Position numbers and translations under genes: made by a program | The notes under the pieces: model-generated | What the model was told of the DNA's origin: nothing | Database searches by the model: none | Seen by the model: the letters and a program-made list of their open reading frames with translations, nothing else | In this document: positions 35,023 through 43,050 of the stretch, in pieces | Layout of the letters: the number at the start of each line of letters is the position of its first letter | Numbering within the stretch: position 1 is the first letter of the stretch | Assembly: GCA_016795375.1 (NCBI GenBank) | Contig: JAEUHJ010000200.1 | Span: 1-51,010 of the forward strand | From: Verrucomicrobiaceae bacterium | Lineage (GTDB): Bacteria; Verrucomicrobiota; Verrucomicrobiia; Verrucomicrobiales; Verrucomicrobiaceae | Length of the DNA stretch: 51,010 nt | Direction of reading: 5' to 3'

Positions 35023-36333
35023 ATGTCCGAAAATGCGCCTGATCCTTCCCCTGAGACTCCGGCTTTCGACGTGCCGGACATCGAGGAGATGTCCGCCTAC
35101 CTGCCGCAGTTCAAGTTTGAAAAGCTCGCCGCGTGCGGCGGCATGGGCGCGGTTTACAAGGCCTGGCAGGACAGTCTGGCACGCCGCGTGGCGGTGAAAA
35201 TCCTGCCGCCCAAGTTCGGCGCGGAGCCTGAATTCGCCGAGCGCTTCAAGACGGAGGCACGGGCGATGGCGAAGCTGAACCACACGAACATCGTCGGCGT
35301 GTATGACTTCGGCATGACGCCGGGAGGCCATCTTTATCTTGTGATGGAATGGATCGAGGGGCGCTCGCTGCACGATCTCATCCACAAGACCACCCTGCCG
35401 CTGCGCAAGGCCGCAAACCTGGCCATCCAGCTCTGTGAGGCGCTGAGCTTCGCGCACGAGCACGGCATCATCCACCGCGACATCAAGCCGGGCAATATCA
35501 TGGTCAATGACGCCGATCATGTGAAGGTGGCGGACTTCGGCCTCGCACGGCCGCCAGATGTGGCGGAGGAGGACAATCCGATGGGCACGCCGGACTATGC
35601 CGCGCCTGAAATCCGCGGCGGCAGCGTGACGGATCACCGCGTGGACATCTTCGCCGCAGGGGTGGTGCTTTATGAGATGCTCACCGGCCGCGTGCCGGAG
35701 ACGCCGCGCCGTCCGGTCACCATTTATGCCAAGGTGTCGCCGCGCTGGGACGAGATCATCGCCAGGGCCATCCACCCCGATCCTGACAAACGCTATCAGG
35801 ACGCGGGCGAGTTCCGCGCCCACATCAACATCGCGATGAAGCAGGAGGCTGGTGTTCCGGTGCCGGAGATTGCCGACGCCGCGCCAAAGAGATCTCCACA
35901 AGGGAAAAAAGCGCCCGCGATGTCCCAGAAGCAGCAGATGGTGCTGACCTTTTCCTTCGTGGGCGTGGTGGTGCTGGCGCTTCTGGCGCTCATTTTCTGG
36001 CCGACGCCCAAAAAGGCCGCCATCTCCAGAACTGAGGCCACGGACACGCCGGTGACTTCGGAGGACATCCAGGCGGTGGTCGCGAATTTGGAGAAAACCG
36101 ACTCCGAGCTCACACGCATGCTCCAGTCCTTCGCGGCGGACTGGAAGGCCGCCGGTGCGGACAAAAATCCGGTCACGGCTGAAAAGCTGCGCACGGCGTT
36201 GAACACGGCGGTGCGGGCGAAGATCAAAGACCGGAGTGAGGCTGCGCGCCGGGCGGCCATCGTGAACGCCGCGTTGGAAAAACACGCGGGGGAGCCTTCA
36301 TTGAAGGCGCTCAAACAGGCGGCTGGAAAATAG
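35023..36333 (+). CDS. membrane Ser/Thr protein kinase (PknB-like), second of a tandem pair
   Basis: A 436-residue paralogue of the preceding kinase, colinear throughout: CGGMGAVYKA loop, K59, H151-R152-D153, D171FG, TM helix about 307-326, and a C-terminal helix ending SLKALKQAAGK. Compared with the first kinase it lacks most of the Pro-rich extracytoplasmic linker, leaving a short helical domain of about 110 residues after the membrane. The first Gly of the nucleotide loop is again Ala. Kinase domains of the pair are similar enough, by eye, to indicate a local duplication. Both are probably co-transcribed. Confidence 0.9.
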   Translation: MSENAPDPSPETPAFDVPDIEEMSAYLPQFKFEKLAACGGMGAVYKAWQDSLARRVAVKILPPKFGAEPEFAERFKTEARAMAKLNHTNIVGVYDFGMTPGGHLYLVMEWIEGRSLHDLIHKTTLPLRKAANLAIQLCEALSFAHEHGIIHRDIKPGNIMVNDADHVKVADFGLARPPDVAEEDNPMGTPDYAAPEIRGGSVTDHRVDIFAAGVVLYEMLTGRVPETPRRPVTIYAKVSPRWDEIIARAIHPDPDKRYQDAGEFRAHINIAMKQEAGVPVPEIADAAPKRSPQGKKAPAMSQKQQMVLTFSFVGVVVLALLALIFWPTPKKAAISRTEATDTPVTSEDIQAVVANLEKTDSELTRMLQSFAADWKAAGADKNPVTAEKLRTALNTAVRAKIKDRSEAARRAAIVNAALEKHAGEPSLKALKQAAGK

Positions 36334-36349
36334 CCTCCGCCACCCAGGC

Positions 36350-36383
36350 AAAAAGAAGCCGCCACCCGTCTCCGGATGGCGGC
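36350..36383 (-). terminator. intrinsic terminator for the cysteine-rich peptide gene
   Basis: GCCGCCA (36358-36364) pairs perfectly with TGGCGGC (36377-36383), with an extra inner CCG/CGG pairing. Read on the minus strand the stem is followed by TTCTTTTT (36357-36350), a good U-tract 18 nt past the stop at 36401. On the plus strand the following GTGGTTT gives only weak termination for the kinase operon. Confidence 0.75.
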
Positions 36384-36400
36384 GTGGTTTCCGGCGCTCG

Positions 36401-36565
36401 TTATTCGCCTTTGCAGCAGTCCTTGCCGCACTCTTTGCTCTTTTCCTTGCAGCAGGCGGCGCAGTTATCCTTGCAGCACTTTTCGCAGGCTTTGCCGGCG
36501 GCGAGGGCGGTGGAGGACAATGCGGCGACGGAAGCCGCGGCGATGAGGGTGAGGATGGTTTTCAT
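36401..36565 (-). CDS. small exported cysteine-rich protein
   Basis: A 54-residue protein: signal peptide MKTILTLIAAASVAALSSTALA and a mature part of about 32 residues that contains nine cysteines in a Lys-rich frame (CEKCC, CAACC, ECGKDCC). The CC and CxxCC spacing suggests soft-metal binding such as Cu or Zn, or a disulfide-stabilised peptide. No family is recognised and similarity to bacterial metallothioneins is only in composition. ATG 36565 is chosen because it starts the signal peptide; the frame is open to 36646. A dedicated terminator follows at 36350-36383. The next gene upstream on this strand also encodes a Cys-rich exported protein. Confidence 0.75.
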   Translation of the reverse strand: MKTILTLIAAASVAALSSTALAAGKACEKCCKDNCAACCKEKSKECGKDCCKGE

Positions 36566-36605
36566 GATGTTGTGTGTGTTGCTTGGGTGTTGCCCGCTTG
36601 AGATG

Positions 36606-36641
36606 ACCGGCTCGCGTCGCGGACATGCGCGGGCCGGTTTT
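36606..36641 (+). other. long GC-rich hairpin with T-run
   Basis: ACCGGC-TCGCG (36606-36616) pairs with CGCGG-GCCGGT (36628-36638) with one G-T pair, then TTT follows. It looks like a plus-strand intrinsic terminator, but no plus-strand gene precedes it. It lies upstream of the Cys-rich peptide gene on the opposite strand and could act in its leader or stop antisense transcription. Confidence 0.4.
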
Positions 36642-36656
36642 GCCATGAACTGGCAA
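36640..36656. promoter_or_regulatory. 17-bp palindrome, operator candidate
   Basis: TTGCCA (36640-36645) and TGGCAA (36651-36656) form a perfect inverted repeat around 5 bp. It lies 75-91 nt upstream of the Cys-rich peptide start and 121 nt past the end of the neighbouring minus-strand gene. Regulator unknown. The rest of this 212-nt gap holds nothing else that I recognise. Confidence 0.35.
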
Positions 36657-36777
36657 TCGGACTGGCGGTGAGGCCAGACGGACGGGCAGGCGTCTGGGGC
36701 GGCTCTGTCATTTGCCGCGAAAAAATGGAGAAATCACTGCCCGGTGCGTCTGGCTTCGAGACGAAGGGCTTTTTTCC

Positions 36778-37158
36778 TCATAAGAGCAGGGCGTGGTACC
36801 GCGTGTAAAACGGCACCGTGCTGCGCGGCGGCCCGTGATCGTGACAGTGCACGATTTTCCCGCTGGAAGAGGTGAATGCCAGCCCGGTGACGGACTCGCC
36901 CCAGGCTGGCTGGAACAGCGGTTTCAACTCAAGCACGGGCGCTTTGACCGCGGTATCGGCCACATCCCGCATGTCCTCGTGTTTGGCACAGGGACAGTTG
37001 CTTTCGCCCCGCTCCGGAGCTGGAGAGTCCCCATCACAATGCCCGCTCATGGCGCAGCAGCCGGTTTGTTCCGGCCCCTGGTTGCCGCCCGTGCAGCACC
37101 AGCACACCGGCAGGGCGATGCAGAAGCTGAGAACGAAGGTTGTGAGGTGCCGGATCAT
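36778..37158 (-). CDS. exported Cys/His-rich hypothetical protein
   Basis: A 126-residue protein with an N-terminal hydrophobic segment (MIRHLTTFVLSFCIALPVCW) followed by a Cys-rich region (CC at 21-22, CC at 34-35, C41, CPCAKH at 55-60) and a C-terminal HCHDHGPPRS segment. The clustered Cys and His suggest metal binding in the periplasm. Small proteins of this look occur near heavy-metal efflux genes in other bacteria, but no pump is present here. ATG 37158 is chosen because the hydrophobic N-terminus starts there; the long frame upstream is antisense to the aquaporin gene. It diverges from the aquaporin gene over 135 nt. Confidence 0.65.
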   Translation of the reverse strand: MIRHLTTFVLSFCIALPVCWCCTGGNQGPEQTGCCAMSGHCDGDSPAPERGESNCPCAKHEDMRDVADTAVKAPVLELKPLFQPAWGESVTGLAFTSSSGKIVHCHDHGPPRSTVPFYTRYHALLL

Positions 37159-37293
37159 TGAAGGTGAATGCGAAGGTGAGACACCGGCGGACGCCAGATA
37201 TTCCCAAAATTTTGCGCCAACCTCGCGACCGCCCGCGCCAGACCCGGAGTTTTTCTTGCCAAACCACCGCGCATTTCGTCTCATGCGCGCGTC

Positions 37294-37908
37294 ATGAAGA
37301 AATACATCACCGAACTCATTGGCACATTCTTCCTCGTTTACGCCGTCGGCCACAACGTGATCGGCGGGAATCCACTGGCCCCGATCGGCATCGGGCTGGC
37401 GCTCGCGGTCATGGTTTACGCGGGCGGTCACATCTCCGGCGGCCATTTCAACCCCGCCGTCACCATCGGCGTCTGGCTGCGCGGCAAGTGCGACACAAAG
37501 GATGTCGTGCCCTACATCCTCTGCCAGGCCGTCGGCGCGGTGCTCGCCGCAGTGGCGGTGAGCTGGCTGCGCGGCAAGGCGGCGGCGCCGGCGGACCTGG
37601 TGCTCGGCAAACTGGTCGTGGCCGAGATCATCGGCACCTTCGCCCTGGTCTGGGTGGTGCTGAACGTCGCCACCACGAAGGCAAACGCGAACAACAGCTT
37701 CTACGGCGCGGCCATCGGCCTCACGGTGACGATGGGCGCGTTTGCCGTCGGCGGCATCTCCGGCGCGGCCTTCAATCCCGCCGTCGCCACCGGCGCGGTG
37801 GCGATGAACATCCTCAAGGGATCGCAAGTCTGGGCCTACTGGGTGTCCGGCATCGCCGGGGGGTGCGCGGCAGCCTGGGTGTTCAACAAGCTGAAGGCGG
37901 ACGAATAG
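37294..37908 (+). CDS. aquaporin-family (MIP) channel with NPAV second motif
   Basis: A 204-residue integral membrane protein with six helices and two half-helices. The first NPA loop is GGHFNPAVTIG (NPA at 53-55); the second is GAAFNPAVATG (NPA at 161-163). Water-selective AqpZ has NPAR in the second loop, where Arg forms the ar/R selectivity filter; here Val164 replaces it. The protein is therefore likely to conduct a different or broader set of small neutral solutes. It is short compared with 230-residue AqpZ. The start MKKYITELIGTFFLVYAVG is typical. No partner gene indicates the substrate. Confidence 0.88.
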   Translation: MKKYITELIGTFFLVYAVGHNVIGGNPLAPIGIGLALAVMVYAGGHISGGHFNPAVTIGVWLRGKCDTKDVVPYILCQAVGAVLAAVAVSWLRGKAAAPADLVLGKLVVAEIIGTFALVWVVLNVATTKANANNSFYGAAIGLTVTMGAFAVGGISGAAFNPAVATGAVAMNILKGSQVWAYWVSGIAGGCAAAWVFNKLKADE

Positions 37909-37940
37909 GCCGCCGTTTTCGCCGCCTTTGTCCGAAAATT

Positions 37941-37964
37941 CCGCCACACAGGCCCGTGTGGCGG
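37941..37964. other. perfect 9-bp hairpin after the aquaporin gene
   Basis: CCGCCACAC (37941-37949) and GTGTGGCGG (37956-37964) enclose a 6-nt loop, 33 nt past the aquaporin stop. There is no T-run after it on the plus strand; AATTTT follows on the minus strand. It may be a weak terminator or a 3' stabilising structure. The remainder of the 144-nt gap to pyrC is featureless. Confidence 0.45.
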
Positions 37965-38052
37965 CGTCCTCCCGGCACGGATGCGGGCTGATATTTTCAG
38001 CCTGGACCAGCGCGGATTTGATCCGGTGCCGCATCACGCCTAACGGACGCGC

Positions 38053-39147
38053 ATGCTCCTCACGCTTCCCAAGTGGTTCGATCTCCACACCCACTTCCGC
38101 CAGGGGCCGGCGATGGCCAGCTATGTCCAGGCCCATCTCGACATGGGCTGCGCCGGAGCGCTGGCGATGCCAAACACACAACCGCCCGTGTCCCGCGTCT
38201 CCGGCACGACACAATCCGACGGCTGGTCAATCGAGGGCTACTCGGCGGAGCTTCGAGCCGCCGGGGCGGACGCCTTTGAGCAGCTCATCGTGCCGCTCTA
38301 CCTCACGCGACAGGCCACTGCGGCGATGATCCGCGATGGCGCGGCCTCCGGGCTGCTGCGCGCCTGCAAATACTACCCGCCGCATGGCACCACGAACTCC
38401 GAACACGGTCTGCCGATGGATGATCTCATCGGCGGCGAGGTGTTTCATGCGATGGAGGAACACGGCATCACCCTCTGCATCCACGGCGAGCAGCATGCGC
38501 TGAGCGGCCCTGATTACATCGACGCCCGTCAAAACGCCGAGACGCGATTTTATCGCGAGCGCATGCCGCGGCTCCTCGACGCGCATCCGAAATTGCGCAT
38601 CGTGTGCGAGCACATCACCACGCACGACGCCGCGGAGTTCGTGGCGGCGACGCCGGAGCATGTCGGGGCCACGATCACCCCGCAGCACCTGCTCCATACG
38701 CTGGGGCATCTGATCCAGGGGCTGAAATACCACCTCTACTGCCTTCCCGTCGTGAAATTCCAGGACGACCGCGCCGCATTGCGCTCCGCCGTGACAAGAG
38801 CAGGCCAGACCAAGTTCTTCGCAGGCACCGACAGCGCGCCGCACACGACCAAGGCCACCGCCTGCGGCTGCGCGGCCGGCTGCTTCACCGGGGGCTGCGC
38901 CCCGCAGCTTTACGCGATGGCGTTTGAAGAGGCCGGGGCCGATCCCGGCACCGCCGGAGGAAAGGAACTCTTCGAGCGTTTTCTCTGCCTCAACGGCCCT
39001 TCCTTTCACGGCTTCCCGGCCTCCAGCCAGCACTTCCAGATGGAGAAGGCCCCGTCACAGACGGCGATCCTCGAAACGCCCGCAGGCCCCGTGACACCGC
39101 TGCCGCTTGGCATGGGCTTTGATCCCACATGGCGGATGGTCAGGTGA
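38053..39147 (+). CDS. pyrC: dihydroorotase, class II
   Basis: Zinc metalloenzyme that cyclises N-carbamoyl-aspartate to dihydroorotate in pyrimidine synthesis. The 364 residues are of the E. coli PyrC type. Ligands are visible: H12 and H14 in DLHTHFRQG, carboxylated K106 in ACKYYPP, H144 in IHGEQH, H187 in CEHITT and D260 in GTDSAPH. MPNTQPP is also present. A short Cys/Gly-rich insertion (ACGCAAGCFTGGCAP) follows the DSAPH motif, as in other class II enzymes. The following trmO gene begins 19 nt after its stop. No other pyrimidine genes are adjacent. Confidence 0.94.
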   Translation: MLLTLPKWFDLHTHFRQGPAMASYVQAHLDMGCAGALAMPNTQPPVSRVSGTTQSDGWSIEGYSAELRAAGADAFEQLIVPLYLTRQATAAMIRDGAASGLLRACKYYPPHGTTNSEHGLPMDDLIGGEVFHAMEEHGITLCIHGEQHALSGPDYIDARQNAETRFYRERMPRLLDAHPKLRIVCEHITTHDAAEFVAATPEHVGATITPQHLLHTLGHLIQGLKYHLYCLPVVKFQDDRAALRSAVTRAGQTKFFAGTDSAPHTTKATACGCAAGCFTGGCAPQLYAMAFEEAGADPGTAGGKELFERFLCLNGPSFHGFPASSQHFQMEKAPSQTAILETPAGPVTPLPLGMGFDPTWRMVR

Positions 39148-39166
39148 GGAAAAACTTTTTCAACTC

Positions 39167-39841
39167 ATGCCCGCCCTGAACGTCATCGCCACGCTGCGCA
39201 CCTGCTACACGGACAAGTTCGGCGTGCCGCGGCAGCCCGGCCTCGTCCCGAGCGCGTGGGGCGTGATCGAATTTGAACCGGCATACCGCCGGGCCGAGGC
39301 TGTGCGTGGAATCGAGGAGTTCAGCCACTTGTGGCTCATCACGCAGTTTCACCTCGTGAAAGACGGGCAGCCCTCGCTCACGGTCCGGCCGCCGAGGCTC
39401 GGCGGAAATGAAAAACGCGGTGTTTTCGCCACGCGCTCGCCTTTCCGGCCGAACCGGCTGACCTTGAGCGCTGTGAAGCTCGACCGCGTGGAGCTGGAGG
39501 GCGGAAAAGCGCCACGCTTGTTTGTCTCCGGTGTCGATCTCGTCGATGGCACGCCGGTTTTCGACATCAAGCCGTATGTGCGCTACGCGGATTCGATCCC
39601 CGATGCCCACAGCGGCTTCGCGGACGACCCCCCGCCGCAGTTGCCGGTGACCTGGGAGTGTGACAGCCGCGTTCCTGACGATGTGCGCGTCATCATCAGC
39701 CAGTCACTCGCCCAGCAGCCGCAGCCGGCCTATCACGATGAAGGCGGACGGGAGTATGCGACGGAGATCGCGGGCTGGCGGACCCGGTGGGTCACGGATG
39801 AGAATGGCGCGAAGATAAGAAGCTGCGAGGAAGCCGGGTAG
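39167..39841 (+). CDS. trmO: TrmO/TsaA-family tRNA N6-methyladenosine-37 methyltransferase
   Basis: SAM-dependent enzyme of the TrmO (VirR/TsaA) family that methylates the N6 of t6A37 in tRNAs decoding ACY. The 224 residues contain the hallmark GGNEKRGVFATRSPFRPNRL and then SAVKLDRVELEGG, SGVDLVDGTPVFDIKPYV and the C-terminal YATEIAGWR. ATG 39167 (MPALNVIATLRTCYTDKFGV) matches the family N-terminus; the frame extends 60 nt into pyrC but that part is not conserved-looking. It is convergent with the isomerase gene. Confidence 0.92.
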   Translation: MPALNVIATLRTCYTDKFGVPRQPGLVPSAWGVIEFEPAYRRAEAVRGIEEFSHLWLITQFHLVKDGQPSLTVRPPRLGGNEKRGVFATRSPFRPNRLTLSAVKLDRVELEGGKAPRLFVSGVDLVDGTPVFDIKPYVRYADSIPDAHSGFADDPPPQLPVTWECDSRVPDDVRVIISQSLAQQPQPAYHDEGGREYATEIAGWRTRWVTDENGAKIRSCEEAG

Positions 39842-39878
39842 CGTCGCAGGCGCCGGGGCTGTCATGACAATGCGAAAG

Positions 39879-40766
39879 TCACGCTCCCCAGTGCTGCGCG
39901 ATCTTCCTCTTCAAAAATTCGACACTCCTGGCGAGCTGCTCCATGCCATCGACGCCGTCCTCGATGCTGATCCAGCCATTGAAGCCCTTGCTTTTCAGCT
40001 CGGTGAAGATGGCGTCGTAGTCGTTGAGGCCCTTGCCGATCTCGCCGTGGCGCAGACGCTTGGCGTATCCTTGGGCGCCGCCTTCTTCTCTGCGGAGGTC
40101 TTCGAGGGTGCCCTCGGCGAGGTAACGGTCGCTGGCGTGCATGGTGACGACACGATGGGAGACGCGCCGCAACAGCTCGACGGGGTCCTCGCCGGCCAGA
40201 TAGGTGTTCGAAGGGTCGTAGTTCACGCCGAAGTTCGGGTGGTTCACGGCATCGACGAGCTGGCAGAAGACATCCATCTTCTGCGCGAACTCGGGATACT
40301 CCCAGAAGTCGTCCTTGTAGTGGTTTTCGATGATGAGCGTGATGCCGCGCTCCTGCGCATGAGGCAGGCAGGCGTAAATCGAATCTGCGGCCAGTTTCAC
40401 GCCTTCATCCACGCTCAATTCCGGCCTTCTTTGGCCGCTGAGCACGCGGCAGTAGCTGCCACCGAGCGTGCGTGTCATGTCGATCCAGCGTTTCTGCTTC
40501 GCGATCTCCATTTCGCGGAAGGCAGCGTCGGGATGCGTGAAGTCGGGGGAGCAACACATCATCGGGATGACCTTGCCGATGTCCTCGACCTCTTTGCGGA
40601 AGCGCGACCAGTTCTTCTCATCGGCCATCTCCAGGAATCCTGCATACCATTCAAGCCCCTGCACATTGAGTTTTGAGGCGAGCTGGATCCATTCCGACAC
40701 GGTCATCGTCCCTTCTTTGCAAAGGGCGGCCATGAAGGCTTTCGGGAAGGCGGCGAGACGAGGCAT
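39879..40766 (-). CDS. sugar phosphate isomerase/epimerase (xylose isomerase-like TIM barrel)
   Basis: AP-endonuclease-2-fold protein of 295 residues. Metal-site strands are recognisable: IIENHYKDDFWEYPEF (Glu on strand 5), FGVNYDPSNTYLAGED (Asp), VVTMHASDRY (His-x-x-Asp) and GWISIEDGVDG (Glu near the C-terminus). Such proteins isomerise or epimerise sugars or inositol derivatives; the exact substrate cannot be read. ATG 40766 (MPRLAAFPKAFMAALCKEG) is the best start; the frame upstream runs antisense-like through the clpP end. It follows clpP by 91 nt, a gap holding a 6-bp hairpin at 40812-40828. Confidence 0.85.
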   Translation of the reverse strand: MPRLAAFPKAFMAALCKEGTMTVSEWIQLASKLNVQGLEWYAGFLEMADEKNWSRFRKEVEDIGKVIPMMCCSPDFTHPDAAFREMEIAKQKRWIDMTRTLGGSYCRVLSGQRRPELSVDEGVKLAADSIYACLPHAQERGITLIIENHYKDDFWEYPEFAQKMDVFCQLVDAVNHPNFGVNYDPSNTYLAGEDPVELLRRVSHRVVTMHASDRYLAEGTLEDLRREEGGAQGYAKRLRHGEIGKGLNDYDAIFTELKSKGFNGWISIEDGVDGMEQLARSVEFLKRKIAQHWGA

Positions 40767-40811
40767 GCCCCACGATGGGCCGGCCACCCGGTGCCGCCAC
40801 GACAAATCGCG

Positions 40812-40828
40812 TGCGGTTTGCGACCGCA
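40812..40828. other. hairpin between clpP and the isomerase gene
   Basis: TGCGGT (40812-40817) and ACCGCA (40823-40828) form a perfect stem with a 5-nt loop. No convincing U-tract follows on the minus strand, so it is a weak terminator or attenuator candidate for clpP transcription. Confidence 0.3.
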
Positions 40829-40857
40829 GGCCGGCGAAGCACCTGCCTGGAACGATG

Positions 40858-41514
40858 TTACTTCTCGTCCGCCGGAAGGATTTTCTTCCCTTCGAGCACC
40901 TTGTCCACGAGGCCGTATTCGGCGGCCTGGGCGGCGGACATGTAGTTGTCGCGGTCGGCGTCGCGCTCGATCTGCTCGACGGACTTGCCGGTGTGGTGGG
41001 CGAGGATGCGGTTGAGACGTTTTTTGAGGTTGAACATGTACTCGACCGTACGCTCGACATCGCTGGCGGTGCCGCGCGCGCCGCCGGAGACCTGGTGGAT
41101 CATGATGTCGCTGTTCGGCAGGGCGTAGCGCTTGCCTTTCGTGCCGGCGGCGAGGAGGACGGCCCCCATCGAGGCCACAAGGCCGATGCTGTAGGTGCAG
41201 ACATCGCAGGTGAGGAACTGCATCGTGTCATAGATCGCGAGACCTGCGGTGACGCTGCCGCCGGGGCTGTTGACGTAGATGTTGATGTCCTTCTTTGGAT
41301 CCTGCATCTGGAGGAAAAGGAGCTGCGCGATGATGATGGATGCCATCGTGTCATTCACCTCGCCGCCGAGGAAGATGATGCGGTCCTTCAGCAGGCGGGA
41401 ATAAATGTCGTAGGCACGTTCGCCGCGGCCTTCGGACTCGATGACGGTGGGCACCATGTAGCTGGACTGCGGGGCGATGATGGAAGGGAAATCGGAGCTG
41501 GTTTCGGGGGGCAT
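40858..41514 (-). CDS. clpP: ATP-dependent Clp protease proteolytic subunit
   Basis: Tetradecameric serine peptidase that degrades proteins unfolded by ClpX or ClpA. The 218 residues show the catalytic triad: S115 in [14 protein letters not shown]140 in [12 protein letters not shown] and D189 in ADRDNYMSA. The oxyanion/handle segment [10 protein letters not shown] is normal. The residue after HQ is Val instead of the common Pro. ATG 41514 is preferred over the in-frame TTG at 41526. The genes clpX and tig are not adjacent, so this is either a stand-alone clpP or one of several copies. Confidence 0.95.
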   Translation of the reverse strand: MPPETSSDFPSIIAPQSSYMVPTVIESEGRGERAYDIYSRLLKDRIIFLGGEVNDTMASIIIAQLLFLQMQDPKKDINIYVNSPGGSVTAGLAIYDTMQFLTCDVCTYSIGLVASMGAVLLAAGTKGKRYALPNSDIMIHQVSGGARGTASDVERTVEYMFNLKKRLNRILAHHTGKSVEQIERDADRDNYMSAAQAAEYGLVDKVLEGKKILPADEK

Positions 41515-41566
41515 GGCGGGAATCAAGAGGGTGTGAGGAAGGTTGTCAAACCTGAGGACGGCCGGA

Positions 41567-41893
41567 TTACGCCTGCGGGGCGCTGGTGAGCTTCAATCCG
41601 ATGATTCCGGCGACAATGAGCACGATGCAGACAAGGCGCGCGGTGGTGCGCGGTTCATGGAAAACGAAAATGCCGACCAAGGCGGTGCCGACGGCGCCAA
41701 TGCCGGTCCAGATGGCATACGCGGTGCCCAGGGGAAGAGAACGCAGAGCGAGCGAAAGAAAGAAGAAACTCGCCATCATGAGCAACACGGTGATCACGCC
41801 GGGCCACAACCGCATCCAGCCCTCTGTCTGCTTCAAACCGACGGCCCAGGCGACCTCGAGCAGTCCGGCGATGATGAGGTATGTCCAGGGCAT
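41567..41893 (-). CDS. sugE: SMR-family exporter, SugE/Gdx type
   Basis: A 108-residue, four-helix small multidrug resistance protein. The SugE/Gdx signature is at the N-terminus: [17 protein letters not shown], with the essential Glu in helix 1; [20 protein letters not shown] in helix 3 is also typical. Gdx members export guanidinium ion by proton antiport as antiparallel dimers. No guanidine riboswitch could be recognised in the 161-nt gap upstream. ATG 41893 aligns best with SugE; ATG 41899 and GTG 41902 are close alternatives. Confidence 0.9.
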   Translation of the reverse strand: MPWTYLIIAGLLEVAWAVGLKQTEGWMRLWPGVITVLLMMASFFFLSLALRSLPLGTAYAIWTGIGAVGTALVGIFVFHEPRTTARLVCIVLIVAGIIGLKLTSAPQA

Positions 41894-42054
41894 GGTCATC
41901 ACCTACGCTCAAAACGCGCCTTTGGCCGCATGTTGTTTGCGACAGGCGGCGAAGTCGTCCGCCGCCCCGGGAGGACGGCTCATGCGATGCCCGAGAACCA
42001 GGTGCATGAAGGGCTGGTTGATTTCCGTGGCAGACTCGCCTAACTCGGCGGCCC

Positions 42055-42993
42055 ATGAATGAGAGTTTGAAGATTCTGAGCGGCTCCGCGCACCCGACAC
42101 TGGCGGCGGCCATCGCCCAAAACCTGGACACGCAGCTCTGCGCCGCCGAACTGACCACCTTCCCGGACGGCGAGACCTTCGTGCAAATCCACGAGAACAT
42201 CCGGGGCGGCGACATATTCATCGTCCAGCCGACCTGCCCGCCGACGAACCAGAACCTGATGGAACTGCTCATCATGGTGGATGCCGTGCGCCGCGCCAGC
42301 GCCCAGCGCATCACCGCCGTGCTGCCGTTTTTCGGCTACGCCCGCCAGGACCGCAAGGACCGCCCGCGCGTGCCCATCACGGCGAAACTCGTGGCGAACC
42401 TGCTCGTGGCCGCCGGCGTGCATCGCGTGCTCACGGTGGACCTGCACGCGGGCCAGATTCAGGGCTTCTTCGACATCCCGGTGGACCACCTCTACGCCGC
42501 TCCTGTGTTGATGAAGGCGATCCGCGAGCGCGATCTCAATGACCTCGTCGTCGTTTCACCCGACGTGGGCGGCATCAAGATGACCCACGCCTTTGCGAAG
42601 GCACTGAAGGCCCCGCTGGCCATCGTCGCGAAAAACCGCGTCAGCGCCGAGGAGGTCGAGGCGCACAGCGTCATCGGTGACGTGGCGGGCAAAAATGTGC
42701 TCCTCGTCGATGATTTGACCGAAACGGCCGGCACCCTGACCGCCGCCGCCGACCTGCTGCTCAAACACGGAGCCAAAAAAATCTATGCCGGTGTCTCCCA
42801 TGCCGTCCTGGGTGAGAAAGGTCGCGCCCGCATCGCAAATTCCCCCATCGTGGAGCTCCTGTCCACGAACTCGACCCCCCAGGCCACCGGGGAGAAAGTC
42901 ACCGCCCTGGACATCGCCCCGCTGCTGGCCCAGGCCATCGCCCGCATCCACGGCAACGAGTCCGTCACATCCCTGTTTGACACACGGGGGTAG
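42055..42993 (+). CDS. prs: ribose-phosphate pyrophosphokinase (PRPP synthetase)
   Basis: Makes phosphoribosyl pyrophosphate from ribose-5-phosphate and ATP for nucleotide, His and Trp synthesis. The 312 residues are full length. Motifs: FPDGETFVQIHENIRGGDIF, the flexible ATP loop YARQDRKDRPRVPITAK, metal-site TVDLHAGQIQGFFDIPVDHL, and the PRPP loop VLLVDDLTETAGTLT, in which Glu replaces the common Asp of DTAGT. It heads a run prs-rplY-pth-rpsF on the plus strand and is divergent from sugE. Confidence 0.95.
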   Translation: MNESLKILSGSAHPTLAAAIAQNLDTQLCAAELTTFPDGETFVQIHENIRGGDIFIVQPTCPPTNQNLMELLIMVDAVRRASAQRITAVLPFFGYARQDRKDRPRVPITAKLVANLLVAAGVHRVLTVDLHAGQIQGFFDIPVDHLYAAPVLMKAIRERDLNDLVVVSPDVGGIKMTHAFAKALKAPLAIVAKNRVSAEEVEAHSVIGDVAGKNVLLVDDLTETAGTLTAAADLLLKHGAKKIYAGVSHAVLGEKGRARIANSPIVELLSTNSTPQATGEKVTALDIAPLLAQAIARIHGNESVTSLFDTRG

Positions 42994-43050
42994 GCGTGTA
43001 TTCTCCGCGCCCTTTTTCCAAAACCCACACCTCCACCGAGGAACACAAAC

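Noticed and set aside
37159..38214. Long minus-strand open frame giving a 478-residue protein
   Set aside because: Only the last 126 residues look like a real protein (hydrophobic start, Cys clusters). The rest is antisense to the aquaporin and pyrC genes, with shadow-type composition.
41894..42054. Guanidine riboswitch upstream of sugE
   Set aside because: The exporter type made one plausible, but no conserved guanidine-I, -II or -III core sequence or stem pair could be found by eye.
41909..42100. 63-residue minus-strand frame between sugE and prs
   Set aside because: It overlaps the prs start, has no recognisable motif, signal peptide or ribosome binding site, and its composition is not clearly protein-like.
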